Made by a program: the position numbers and the translations under genes. The notes beneath the pieces were generated by a model. That model searched no databases and was not told the origin of the DNA. It worked only from the letters and a program-made list of their open reading frames with translations. DNA of 64,000 nucleotides from Deroplatys truncata (taxonomy: Eukaryota; Arthropoda; Insecta; Mantodea; Mantidae), in contig CM060975.1 in assembly GCA_030765065.1 (NCBI GenBank), positions 169,604,993-169,668,992 of the forward strand. The letters run 5' to 3'. Each line of letters opens with the position of its first letter. Within the stretch, counting starts at the first letter, position 1. Shown piece by piece: positions 46,596-57,721 of the stretch.

Positions 46596-47929
46596 CAGGG
46601 CATAAATTCAGGTACGCATTCTCCATATGTAGATGATGAAAAAAAAAAGTCCATTACAGCATGTGTCGGAAAATACTTAGTTTCTGAGTTACGGCCTTCA
46701 AAACAATGATGTTCACCGGAACAAAACTACTTTCCCGCAGGTAGTTGCCGTGACAAGATATGAACAGGACATTCTTACAGTTTATTCCGAGTCGAAGAGT
46801 ACATTGGTTGTGTTTGGGTTTGACTGAGCGGCATGCACTCAAATCAAGACTGCAATGCTGCGCTGGCTCGTCCATTGTATCAAGAGTGGTGCCCACAGCG
46901 AAGATGTCCAGATCAGAAGACATATGAACATCTCCAATGCCATCTGTGCGCTCATTGCAAGTTTACATCACCTGGTTTGGGGAGGGGACGACCAAGATCT
47001 ACAACTCCAGAATGTAGAGGAGGAGATTCTGGATTCTATACACACGATTCCTTTCAGTACACGATGGTTACTAGTTGCAAGTGATCCCTCACACGGCTGT
47101 CTGGAGACTGTTGTGAGAGCAACCGTTGTACCCTTGTCATTTGCAACGTGTACCGTCCCTGTCACCAGCAGATACCCTGGTCGATTGATGTTCTGCCAAT
47201 GGTTCGTGCAGTAATGAATCACAAATCCGAACTTTTTTGCATTATATTATTCACAGATGAAGCACAGTTCATTCGAGATGGTATTTAAAATTCCCACAAT
47301 CAGCATGTAAGTGCATATAAAAACCTGCATGCAATTGTTCTATCTCATCATCAAGTGCGGGTCACTCTCAACATGTGGGCCGGTATCGTCAGTGATCGGT
47401 TAGTTGGACCCCATGTACTTGTAAATAGACTTACGGGGCAGGCGTAAACAAACTTCCTGGAAAACACCATACCTAATGTGTATGACGACACTCCACTAAG
47501 TATTCATCAACAAGCTCACTTCTTTCATGATGGCGTTCCTGCACACTTCAGTCGTACCGCTCCCTGAAGGTTTACATGATGTTTTGATAGGTAGAGGTGG
47601 CCCAATTTCTTGACCACCATGCTCACCTTATTTGAACGCTTGTGGGATTATTTAAAAGCATTCAGAATCGAATTGTGGCAGGTTGTGAGGATACGCGCAA
47701 TACTCCTGTAATGGGGTCGTGTTCGCATGGCCATGAGATATCGATGTGAGGCAGGAGTTGGACACTTGAACATCTGTTATAGATTAAACTACCTGCGGCA
47801 AGAAATACGTTCCGGTGTATATCACTGTTTTGAAGACCATAGCTAAGAAACCAAGAATTTCCGGCAGCATGTTTTACTGGAGCGTCTTTATTGTCCTCAT
47901 GGGGAATGCATGCCTGGAATTGTATCCTC
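46596..47929 (+). mobile_element. Family L transposon (copy 3)
   Basis: TA precedes (46594-46595) and follows (47930-47931). The TIRs extend about 110 bp. Left: CAGGGCATAAATTCAGGTAC then GCATTCTCCATATG. Right, minus strand: GAGGATACAATTCCAGGCAT then GCATTCCCCATGAG. The inner edge is the shared TCAAAACA(A/G)TGAT block. At 1334 bp it is near full length for a compact member. The transposase is on the plus strand and broken. The extreme termini are diverged, so the outermost bases are less certain than the inner TIR. Confidence 0.8.
46840..47810 (+). pseudogene. Family L transposase pseudogene (copy 3)
   Basis: Starting near 46840 the blocks are ALYQEWCPQRRCPDQKTYEH, LQCHLCAHC and GRGRPRSTTPE (N-terminal HTH and GRPR hinge). 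Then MFCQWFVQ, LFTDEAQFIRDG (first Asp) at about 47255, LNMWAGIVSDRLVGPHVL at about 47370, and LTGQA, a stop, TNFLENTIPN. The second Asp lies in AHFFHDGVPAHFSRTAP at about 47518-47565, and RLWDYLKA near 47640 matches LWGHLK. A final MAMRYRCEAGVGHLN block ends the reading. The order and spacing are those of the DD34E-like insect transposases with the DEAQF box. There are several frameshifts and stops, including in the GIxN position (GI, stop, NSHNQH). Confidence 0.8.
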
Positions 47930-47931
47930 TA

Positions 47932-49290
47932 GTTTGAAGCCGGAATTATAAAGGCAATAATTATCATAATCATCTGAGAAGGATAGTGATACAAAATAAG
48001 TAATAATATATTTAAAATCAGTGTATGCATAAAAAGGAAAAACACTATGAAAATTGTTGACTGTAAAAGCGACAGAAAGACAAGACAGGCACAGTTTTGT
48101 TAATTAGGGACCAGCCTCAGGTAGAAAGGGTAAATGCCATTGAAGCAAGTTTTTCCTGGTAAACCGCCGAGTACAGCTGCACTTAGCCTGGTGAAGGCCA
48201 CTCTAGCTTCATGACGCTAAGTTTGAGGAGAATGTTTGAGGGGAGAGAGGGGAAGTTTAGGCGTTGGTGTTCCTTGTATTAGCGTGGGTAGATCAGTCTG
48301 CCTGAGTGCAGGTCGACATTCTAGTCGTGTGGAGAAGATTGGCGGCGAACATGCTAGAGGGTAGAACGCTTAACCGTAGTTAGTATTCTTCGGTCTTGGT
48401 AAAGTCAAAGTAACTTCGTATGCATTTAATAGTGATCGGCAAACCGCAGTATTATTTTAAATAGTGAATAAAAGTGTTCCAAGGCAGCGTTTGTGTGTTT
48501 CTCTGTACACACCCATGCATACCCTGAGGTTAAGGTTTCATGTTGGAGTAGCCGTGGCAAAAGAAGAACCAACTGGGAGGAGACAAGCAGCAACCGTGAG
48601 CCAAAGGTATTGCTTCATTGTTGGAGGACGTAGCGTGGCTGCGTCATATTGCAACTAAACGTGGGGTGGAAAGAATTACCTGCGTCAAGTTTTGCAACAT
48701 CCTGTATAAGTGTGGTGGTTTAAAAGGGCGGGTGGGTGGTCCACACCAATTCATTCCAGCAAAATCTAATAACTCACTCCTTCCTTAAACATCCTCGATT
48801 ACTGTATATTAACTTTTTACGGGTTAGTAAGCATTTTTTTATATTAAACCGCAGTTGATGGATATGGAAGTGGCTCCAATTATGTTTGTTCAGAAAGGAA
48901 ATTAGGTACTTTCCCATATTATGTCAAACTCGATCTTGCTGCTTGCATCATTGCATGGTCTTTAAAGAAGTTGAAACAAGCGCATTTCTTGGCCGGTTTG
49001 GAAAATCTCGGGAGAATACATGATACGTGGACAACGGGAAGTCCAACAGCAGATATCAAACTAAAAAAGGAGGGGAAACTAATGGGGAAAGTTAGGTAAA
49101 CACCATTTTCCGAAAATTGCGAGGAGAAAAAGCTTTCAGGCTGAATAGAACTAATACAAGAATGTACTACAAAAGCAAGGTGTTGGAAACTGTGTCCAAC
49201 TGTTCCTGCAAAAGATGGTAGCACTAGACTTAAAGCAGTATATGTACGAGGTGGCTGCCGTTCTCAAATGATATCTGTTTTTATTTTATA
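47932..49290. other. Unannotated DNA
   Basis: I could not assign a gene or repeat family. Open frames at 48464-48658 (+) and 48919-49224 (-) lack motifs. Confidence 0.4.
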
Positions 49291-49573
49291 ATGTCAAAAA
49301 CAGACGCTTCAGCTATTTACAATGCTTTCAATTGTGTTAGCTGGAAGGCCCACCAAACATTGATAATTGCTTATAATGTTTAAATCTTATACAGCTTATA
49401 GAATGTCAAATAACATTATAATGAGTGTAATGGTAATGTCAAAAACAGACGCTTCAGCTATTTACAATGCTTTCAACTGTGTTAGCTGGAAGGCCCAACA
49501 AACATTGATAATTGCTTATAATGTTTAAATCTTATACAGCTTATAGAATGTCAAATAACATTATAATGAGTGT
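49291..49573. repeat. Near-identical 145-bp tandem duplication
   Basis: Unit 1 (49291-49435) and unit 2 (49436-49573) begin ATGTCAAAAACAGACGCTTC and share about 138 bp. I count two substitutions (CAATTGTG/CAACTGTG and CCCACCAA/CCCAACAA). The unit has no tRNA-like head or TIR. The full-length SINE-1 at 49587 lies 14 bp beyond. Confidence 0.95.
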
Positions 49574-49586
49574 ATCTTATATTGAT

Positions 49587-49890
49587 AGTCGTCCTCCGTG
49601 GCGTAGTAGTTAACATGGTAGCATCTAGTTCCCGATTCGTGGGTTGAAACCCGGTGAAGGGCGATGGATTTTTATCGGGGTAAAACTACTCAGCATGGCT
49701 TCCTTCGCAAGGGAAGTAACGTCGGTGGTCCCGTGTCGTAGATTTACGGCACATAAAAGAACCTCAAGCCTGATAAAGAGGCCTCTGAGCAATATTACCG
49801 GTCTCTTAAGCCCAAAATAGAATGGGACGCTAAGGAAAACATCAGTTAAAGAGCATCCATAAATAAAACTTAATTTAATTTAATTATATG
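49587..49890 (+). repeat. SINE-1, full length
   Basis: GTCGTCCTCCGTGGCGTAGT opens a tRNA-like head, with B box GTGGGTTGAAACCCGG. The body has AGCATGGCTTCCTTCGCAAG, GTCGTAGATTTACGGCACAT, CTCAAGCCTGATAAAGAGGC and GAATGGGACGCTAAGG. The tail is ACTTAATTTAATTTAATT. The acceptor-stem pairing seen at 37714 is degraded. No clear target duplication was found. Confidence 0.9.
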
Positions 49891-51379
49891 CATAATTTTT
49901 TTAAGCCAACACTACAGTTCACCTCCTAGTATAAAACATGCCTGTAGTCTACATTCTGAAGTAATGTATTAGGCAGCGTTTTCAATTATTTATAAGCAGT
50001 ACAAATTATGTGCATTATCATTCTTAATAAATGCTGATAATAGCACGATCAAAATAACTATACGCCACCATTGTACTAACATTTCTGAATAGTTTATTAC
50101 GTTGACCACAAAATTGGATTTTATTTTCTAGCAGCAGAAGGCAGAAGAATACAGAAATGTTATAATAAGCACATAACAAAGGAAGATATTCACAATACGG
50201 TTATAAGAGGAACCCCAAGGAACTCGGGTTATCAGGCATCGTGATAATGGAAGCTGTCAGAACTTTGTAAATTAATTTAAACGGACACCCTTTGATGGAC
50301 TCATCGAAAAATAATTATTTACAAGAAGGTTTTCCAACGCCACATCATTTTATCGTTTGGCACAGCATTAAAAAGGAATATGGAAGAAATTTTAATAATC
50401 AGAATAATGGAACGGCTGAAACGAGAAAGATTGAAAATAACTTTCCTTCATAAAAAGCAATTTTCTCCTTTTAGTGTCAACATGGTTGGAGCCAGTACTT
50501 ACGGAACCAATTTCTTGGTATTTCTGGAGACACAATACGGACAGTTTCGCCTTTAAAGCTGAAGATAACTAAAATTCAGAATTTCTAGCTCCATCGATTT
50601 AAACAATTTACTTAAGCTTCTGAAATACGGGATGATGATTCCTTCACCCATTATTAGTTCATAACTGTGGTATATGTAAAAAACCTCATTCATGGGGTTA
50701 AGTATACGTTAATAACGATATATGAATATCTGACACAACACGATTTCAAAACTGTACACATAATGCAGAGTAAACATGCAACTATTATCCCACTTTCGTG
50801 GGGTATGTAACTTATCTAAAGGGCCCGATTTCGAAACTCATTTGGGTTCCGTTGCTGAATAAGTCGTTAAATATTACTAACTATATGGATTCCGGGCTCG
50901 TTTGATTACTCGTATGCATCTCGTCATCATTTCTGCAAACCTAAATTATTAGGGGGTATTAAAAATAAAAGAACTAAAATGTGTATCATAACGGTGTCAG
51001 TTACTCATAACTCGTACGAAGAAAAAAACAAATTGCTTATTTTCAATATGCCACATGGATGACACGTTGAATTGGACTTCAGCAAGAATATTTTAAAATT
51101 ACAATAGTGAGTATTTTGGAAATGGTTAATGCCACAAAACCGTTAAAGTAAGCGGAATATGCATATTTTAACTAATCCTGCATTTTGGACGTAGTAAACT
51201 TTTACATAGTTTTTATGATTTATCAGTAGCATTACATAAAAATGAATATATTTTATTGACTATATGTACAATAATCAATAGGTACCTTTATTGTCTTACC
51301 AATACGTAATTTCAACGAAAAAAAACAAACAGTTAAAATATATTATCATGTATCGGGTAGACAAAGGACTACGAAAAGC
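49891..51379. other. Unannotated AT-rich DNA
   Basis: No gene, TIR or tRNA-like head was recognised. Confidence 0.45.
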
Positions 51380-51483
51380 TTTGCTTTGAAAGTTTAAAAT
51401 ATTTCGACTTGAATACGAAGTTTGGTGTTTATCCCAACTTTAAATTTGAATTATACTTCTCTCAGATAGACACGGACACACAT

Positions 51484-51619
51484 TAGAGGGCCGAAATTCT
51501 TAGGCCAGGCCTGGCCCGGCCCGATCTGAGCCAAACCAGAGTCCCAGAATAGATACCGCATCGTCCGGCCCAGGCCCGATTGTGTAATTTGGCTTAAATG
51601 AAATTATTTTCAGTTATTG

Positions 51620-51673
<54 letters not shown>

Positions 51674-52359
51674 GCACTACGTTCAGCCTACGCTGCGAAG
51701 GCATTCGGCTTCAATTGCCGCTAACGCCATGGATATTATTTCCTTTGGCTGGTAGGCCCAGTGAGGGATTCACTCAGGTTGGGACCAATTTAGGACCAAA
51801 TTTACAGAAAAAGTGGCGTCTGAGTTCCTGGAATCCTCATGTAGTAAGCGGCATGTTGACGGCTTACTGACATATTGACCACATGCCGCCCATATTACTG
51901 CACTTCGCCAAGCATGTCCTGGGTGTGGATGAACGGAGAGAGGCGGATTTTGCAGCTGCCTACTGTTGCAGTTATTTTCTTAATTAGCCGAAGTAAGCAT
52001 TTATTACTATTACTACTGCGATGGATGTGTGCATGCTGTGATAATTGTGCTATTTCAGGCATCTAAATATTACGGACCAAGAAATGTAAACAATTTTTTT
52101 GTCATTATTTCCTGTTTACTTTGAAAAACGTTATTATTTTTTACTATTTTATTTACTCAAAAATGTCACTAATAATTTTGATTAACAAAGCAAATGTTTA
52201 ATATATTTACAAGTCAAATAAACTTCATATTATGTACCATATAAGTTACTTTTTTCGTCTTTATTTTCAAGCCCAAGTACGACAAAAACTTTTCAAATTA
52301 AGCCCAAACCCAGCCCGCGGGCCGAGTCATGGCTTATCCCGAACTCGTGCAGACCTCTA
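51484..52359. mobile_element. hAT-type MITE with GC-rich ends and 8-bp target duplication
   Basis: The ends are TAGAGGGCCGAAATTC (51484 on) and, on the minus strand, TAGAGGTCTGCACGAGTTCG (52359 down). Both are followed by GC-rich GGCCCG/CGGGCC-type words. Flanking octamers ACACACAT (51476-51483) and ACGCACAT (52360-52367) differ at one base. The 876-bp body contains a (TAT)n tract (51622-51673) and no transposase. The 8-bp duplication and TAGAGG terminus point to hAT; the TIR match beyond six bases is imperfect. Confidence 0.72.
51622..51673. repeat. (TAT)n microsatellite
   Basis: About 17 TAT units inside the hAT-type MITE. It is translated as a Tyr run in one frame, which is not a gene. 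Confidence 0.93.
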
Positions 52360-52440
52360 ACGCACATACACGCGTACACAACCAGACACAGGCTGTTTTT
52401 TGAACAGTAATTAATTTGGGTTTCAGGGTTCCTTATGTTG

Positions 52441-53289
52441 GTATTTGCTGTTTAACCGTGATATCGACATTTTTGGGTAGAATACTACACTTTCTGCAAC
52501 TGAGAGAAGAAACGAGACACATCATGCTGAAAGTAATTTCACAGAAGCAACAGTGTTTGTGAAAACACATTAGCAGAGCTTTCTAAAACGAACAAATGCA
52601 ATAGACTTGTAAAACACTTTTGCTTTGTCTTCAAAGAACCTAGAAGGAGTTAAGGAAGTAAAGAGTTTTGGTATTGTACCTTTACATGTAATAGAACATT
52701 TAGAGTACACTAGTCCTGAGGAAGAATGACGATATCACTGATGGCAAAGATAGGTATAAATTTGGAGAAGAAAAATGCAAATAAAAACAAATACATATTT
52801 TTCAGAACAGAGAATTTATGCACAATCAATACAGATATCCATATGTATATTGTTTTCAGACAGTTGTATGTTGCAAGCAAATAATTTAAAATGGTGTCCT
52901 GCAAAAGAAGCTACGTGATAACTAATTCGCATATCATATCCCTTACACTAAAATGTTTTACACTTCTATAGATCTTTGTATGTAGAACTGTTTACGAATT
53001 TGGAAGAGTAGATGCCTCTTTTTCTTTCCTTACTATTACTATAGATTCCTTGTTCAGAGTCTTTTGAGACAGTGGATAGGGGAAAGTAGAAAAGCGGTTG
53101 CTCGTGCCCAGGTCGGCTACGTGTGGCGGCTCTTTGTAACATCTGCCGCACGGCCGCGCAACATCCTCATCCTTATCTCCTCCTTCCAAACACTAAGTTA
53201 TAGTATTGTATTCCAGCCAAAAATTTAAATATCACATCTTACCGGAAATAACTGTTTTTAGGTACACTGCAATCCTTCCCAAAAGTTAT
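52441..53289. other. Unannotated DNA
   Basis: No gene or repeat was recognised. Confidence 0.4.
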
Positions 53290-53680
53290 AAAAAGTTCCG
53301 TCATATATGTGTGTATCTTTTAACAGCACAAGTCAAAAACGAAAATCGAATAACTACCATACTTGGTAGTTAACACTACCAGCTTCTAAGGATGCAAAAC
53401 AGAGACTTTATTTTTTATTTTCTTATAAAGCGTTATAAGACTTTTATTAAAATATCATAACATGTTTGATACTATGACATTAGAACTAGACTGTGTATCT
53501 GGAATTCTCTGTAAACAGACTGTAAAGAAACCTTGATTTGATGGAAATTTGTATAATTTTATATAGCTAAGGACACCATAAAGGGTAGAAAAAAGTAACG
53601 CAAGAAATATGTTCGAGCTCATTATAATAAACAATTTTTATAATCTTTTTATAGCGTTAACCGTTATGAAATATTCCATT
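53290..53680 (-). repeat. REP-A copy, minus strand
   Basis: On the minus strand AACTACCAAGTATGGTAGTT, TCGATTTTCGTTTTTGACTT and GTGCTGTTAAAAGATACACA parallel the 'accaagtttggtacttatcc', 'ttttgagttatgctgttcac' and CA-rich landmarks of the plus-strand copies. It is diverged, and the outer edge is approximate. Confidence 0.55.
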
Positions 53681-53887
53681 TCGAAGTTAACATCTTTCGC
53701 AAGTGACTCATTCTGACTTACTCCTCCAATGACAGTCAACCAGTCATGAGGGTAACCTCCTATACTGCAACAGCGAGAGCTTATTCCTAACTCTGGAAAG
53801 TAGAAAAAGATGAACGACTTTGGAATGTATGAAGACCTCTCTGCTAATCTTTAAGGTACAAAAAATCTGGTGTGTTACACTCACATG

Positions 53888-54852
53888 ACTTTCTCTACGC
53901 TTGTACAAACTATTTTATAAACGCTTATTCTCCACCTACTTCATGCTAAACGAGATATGAGATGTTAATCTTATTGCTAATTGTCTTGTAGGTGCAAGGC
54001 GAATATGGAAATACAGTCGACTTTAAGCGATTGTCAAATCTTTTAAGAGCTGGTTGCTATGTCGAGCATTCCATTATCTTTACATGTCCAGGACATTAAA
54101 AACAAAACAAAACAAAAATCCCATTTGAGAAAATGTATAAGTATTGAAAAATTCAAAAAAGAACAAGGAATATCTCGGAAATGGTTCACTCGACAAAAAA
54201 ATGTATTTGACATAAACTGTGTGTTTTATTCAGTAAAATTTTGTCTATCTCTTACAGTTTACCAGTTATACTAAATTCATTCAGAATTAAGAGGACTTTG
54301 GGGACATTCGCAGAACATTTAAGATATACATTTTATTTGCCATGAAGGTATCTTAAACATATGATATTTTAATCAAAAGCGTTAATCATTTTTGAGAAAA
54401 TCAAAATTTTCGAAAAAATGTTCCATGTAAAGGATGGTCTGGGGTGGGCGGATATTCTTGAAATCGTGACACATCTTTAAAGGATACTGAACCTAAATAC
54501 CAAGTTTGGTACTTATCCGAATTTTCATTTTTGAGTTATGCTTTTCACAGACATACAAACACACACACGGGCCTTTAGATAAAAATGCTTTTTTGGAACT
54601 CAGGGGGCCTCAAAACATGTATTTTTGGTGAAATCTCGATATCGAATTTTTAGTGGCATACAACAAATCCTAAAAAACCAATAGCTGATATAGCTCAAAT
54701 TATTCCATAATTTCCAAAGGCTTCTTTTTTTCCTTTTTCATGAGAAATTAAAATGAAGTTTAATACAATTCATATTTATTTATTATACAATCCAAATAAA
54801 AATATAATGTAATGCAATACTTCCCCTACTTACTATACGTATTAGGGAAAGT
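53888..54852 (+). repeat. REP-A, near-complete copy
   Basis: It starts ACTTTCTCTACG (53888) and ends TTAGGGAAAGT (54842-54852), which is ACTTTCCCTAA on the minus strand. Interior landmarks include 'aaactgtgtgttttattcag', 'tttaccagttatactaaatt', 'aagaggactttggggacatt', 'cgttaatcatttttgagaaa', 'gagttatgcttttcacagac' and 'cagggggcctcaaaacatgt'. It is longer than the 33.4-kb copy because of insertions in the 3' part. Confidence 0.68.
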
Positions 54853-55589
54853 AAACATACTAATATTTTCGAATACATAAAATATAAGTAAGTACCTCCG
54901 TGTTTAGTTGTACTATAAGAACTGTACGCAATTTTAAAATTGGATTTATAGTTAAAATAAATTATACTAACATGTTAGTACCGCATGCAATTAGAAACTG
55001 TTAGGATTTAACAAAGCGTACTACCTGAAAAAAGGTTATGTAGTGTTTGGAACAACCGAGTATTTTGCCTTGGGTTAACAGCCGCCGACATATCCTCCAT
55101 TTACATTAACCAGAACAGAATTTGAAGCGAGAATGTTAATGGAGTTTAGCGATTCTGATCATCGTATCGCAACATTCAGAATATGAAAGTTTGAGCCGCC
55201 ATGCGATAACAAGCAAAGACTAGGCAGCTTATCCTTCACGTCGTACATGTTGCCTTTGGGCGCCAGAAGCCGATTATAGCTGTCATAAGGCTTTATCGAG
55301 TGATAATGCAATAAACAACTTACCTGATACGTAGAACTTCTCAGAAAGCAACCTCTTTCTGTGAATAAATGTCTTCTATACCCATAATTTCGATTCTTCT
55401 GACATCAACTTAAGCTCCCTGTATCCCTCCTTATCCACCTTTTTCCCTTTAGGAATAAACCATGTGCCCTGGAGGACTTCAATATTTCCGAACGTTGGGT
55501 AATTCAAAGGCACCTTTGAACCCTCAAGAGAGGTTATATTTTAAGGGTGCAGAGGACGGAAATAATGGTCGGAAATGAATGTAAGTGAT
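54853..55589. other. Unannotated DNA
   Basis: No gene was supported. Confidence 0.4.
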
Positions 55590-55930
55590 CTCTTTGTGTG
55601 CTGCGCAGAGGGCTGGACGGACCAGCTCTGGTTCCTGACTAAGGAATGCCACGAGTTCAATTCTAACCATAGAGGTGGAATTTTAAGTCCCGGGCACAGG
55701 ACCGGTGCCCACTTAACAACGTGAGGAAAGTGAGGAGCTGCAACAGGCAGCGACTTCGGCCTCATCCGGCTGGGACATGGGATGCTGACCACATCTCCTC
55801 CCAGTATCGTTTGGATGATCCATTGACCATTCGTATGTGAGCGTGAGATCGCAGTCAGGTTGGCAGACCAAGGCCGTGCATGGGATGTAGCACCATGGGA
55901 CGAGGGTCGTCTGCTTCTATAGCACAAGAG
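55590..55930 (+). repeat. Possible SINE-like segment
   Basis: A CTGCGCAGAGGGCTGGACGG segment is followed after about 45 bases by a B-box-like CACGAGTTCAATTCTAACC and a GC-rich body unlike its flanks. The 176-codon open frame on the opposite strand shows no family motif, so I read it as non-coding. There is no second copy to confirm. Confidence 0.35.
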
Positions 55931-56184
55931 CAAACTAAGGCAGACAAAACCTGTGAATAACACATCTATCATCATGAAACTTATGGAGGGAATGGGTGAG
56001 TCATTTGTATTCTGGCGTAGTAAAGGACAGTTGCGATCTGGTTTCCCACGCCTGTTGTATTTGTTTCTCATTTTTATTTCCTCTAATGCTTACATTTCAC
56101 CCAAAAATTCTTTCCCGAGATTGCACCGGAAATAGAATTTTCAGACTCCCCGAATCTAAAATAAAAGAAAAGAATTTCTAGAAA

Positions 56185-56560
56185 GAGTCAATGTGAGCGT
56201 GCCTGCGTGTGTACATGTCTCTGAACAGCATAACTCAAAAACGAAATTTCCGATAAATACTAAACTTGGTATTTCAGTTCAATAACTCCCAAAGATGCAA
56301 CACGGACAATTTCACGAAAACCCCTCAAACACAAAATGCTCTTTACGTGGAAAATCATTTGTTATTTTGGTTTTTCTCGAAAATAGTTGACGATTAAAAT
56401 TTACATTTAAGTTGCATGACAAATAAAATACTTATCTTACATTTTCCGCAAACAGCCTGTGAAGAACTCTTCATGCGGTATAAATTTGGTATAATTGGTG
56501 AACTGTAAGATAAGGACAAAATTTTACTGAATAAACAATGCTGAACCTGTTAAAATACAC
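56185..56560 (-). repeat. REP-A copy, minus strand
   Basis: On the minus strand the landmarks AATACCAAGTTTAGTATTTA, CGTTTTTGAGTTATGCTGTT and 'cttcacaggctgtttgcgga' occur in REP-A order, with the CA-rich 'acatgtacacacgcaggcac' end. Confidence 0.68.
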
Positions 56561-56689
56561 AGCTTATGTGAAACGAAATTTATTGTGGCGTTAACCATTT
56601 CGGAAGTATTGTTTATTGTTTGTTAGAATTTTAAAATGCATATACCTTTTATTTTCTCCACCAGGTGCCTAATAGGTAGAAGAAGAATT

Positions 56690-56905
56690 GTACTCCATCC
56701 AAAAAGTTGATATATGTGTGTTTCTGAACACAGCTCAAAAACGAAAGGTCGTATAAATACCACATTGGGAATGCAAATTACCTCTGCATGGTTTATCTCG
56801 ATTAACATGAAGTAGATAGAAAAATGAGTTTCGATAAGAATAGTTTGTAGAAACTATATAAAAAAATCATAGCGGGTAGAAAATTCATGTGAATGTAACA
56901 TACCA
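56690..56905 (-). repeat. REP-A copy, minus strand, internally deleted
   Basis: On the minus strand the 5' part (ACATTCACATGAATTTTCTA, 'ctacaaactattcttatcga', 'ctatctacttcatgtt') is joined directly to the 3' part ('acgacctttcgtttttgagc', 'tgtgttcagaaacacacata'). The middle 0.4-0.5 kb is missing. Confidence 0.6.
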
Positions 56906-57015
56906 CTTTGCCTTTTCAAGTGGTAAGTCGCTATTCGTTTTGTTCTCGTGGTCATGCAAGGAACATGGTATATCAACGCCATCATATAGGGATTCACTTT
57001 TTACTTTCTCTAATA

Positions 57016-57565
57016 GGTAGCATTAGGATTAGGATTCAACGTGAAGGGAGACGTCGACCTACATAGATCTTTTGTACCTATGCTCCGGATGAGGCGTCCC
57101 CAGGAGGGAGGGAGGGATGAGATGAAAGGAGACAAGGGGCACGAGTGGCAGAGTGCAGGATCCCTACCATTTAAACTCTCCGGATTACTGGTGCAGCTGA
57201 GTCCCCCCTCCCCCGTGTGCTTACATATCCTCTAGGGAGCCCGGAACCTGGAGAGCGCCCCCATTACGGGTACAATGGCTTCCACAGAGCATCCTTTTCC
57301 CCTGCTATGCACACGCCGAGACCTCCCGCCGACACGTACAACCCTGAAAGAGACCAAGCGGATGAAAGGTGAAGTGACATGAGAATGGAGGTGAAACGGA
57401 GGAACAGGAAATTCGGAGACTGAATGAAGAATCATTCAGCATTCGTCTAGCAACTCGGGGAAACCCCGAACAAACCCATGTGTAAGGAAGGTCGGCCACG
57501 GGAATCGAATCTACGATCTCCCTGATGCGGGCCAAAGACGTTACCGCCTAAGTCATCCCGCTCGG
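57016..57565 (-). repeat. SINE-2 copy
   Basis: On the minus strand it starts CCGAGCGGGATGACTTAGGC with B box GTAGATTCGATTCCCGTGG. The body has 'ggtttgttcggggtttcccc' and a GC-rich 3' part. Candidate target duplication: TTCTCTAATA (57006-57015) and TTCTCTAGTA (57566-57575), one mismatch in ten. A 15-base 'gggagggaggga' type purine run lies inside. Confidence 0.8.
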
Positions 57566-57659
57566 TTCTCTAGTACCTAAGTGGAAGTATTACACTCCAC
57601 TCTAATATAGGATACTGGGATTTCATCGGAGTTTTGAGGTTCCTTAATAAAAAAATACC

Positions 57660-57721
57660 ATATGTGTTACACATATGTATATATACATATCTATATGTAT
57701 ATGTATATATATATATATAAA
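57660..57721. repeat. TATATG-rich microsatellite
   Basis: Imperfect TATATG/TA alternation just before the REP-A copy. Confidence 0.85.

Larger units (their letters stand above)
51384..52440 (+). repeat. REP-A copy interrupted by a hAT-type MITE
   Basis: The left piece (about 51384-51483) has 'gaatacgaagtttggtgttt' and 'cttctctcagatagacacgg'. The right piece (about 52360-52440) has 'acacaaccagacacaggctg' and 'gggtttcagggttcct'. These match the REP-A order (…ttatgctgttcacagacag… / …acaggaacctttt…ggattcaggggg). The MITE at 51484-52359 separates them. Confidence 0.6.

Noticed and set aside
51598-51870. Tyr-rich open frame
   Set aside because: It is the translation of a TAT microsatellite inside the hAT-type MITE.
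55541-56071. 176-codon open frame on the minus strand
   Set aside because: No recognisable motif, composition resembles a GC-rich repeat body, and a B-box-like word lies on the other strand.
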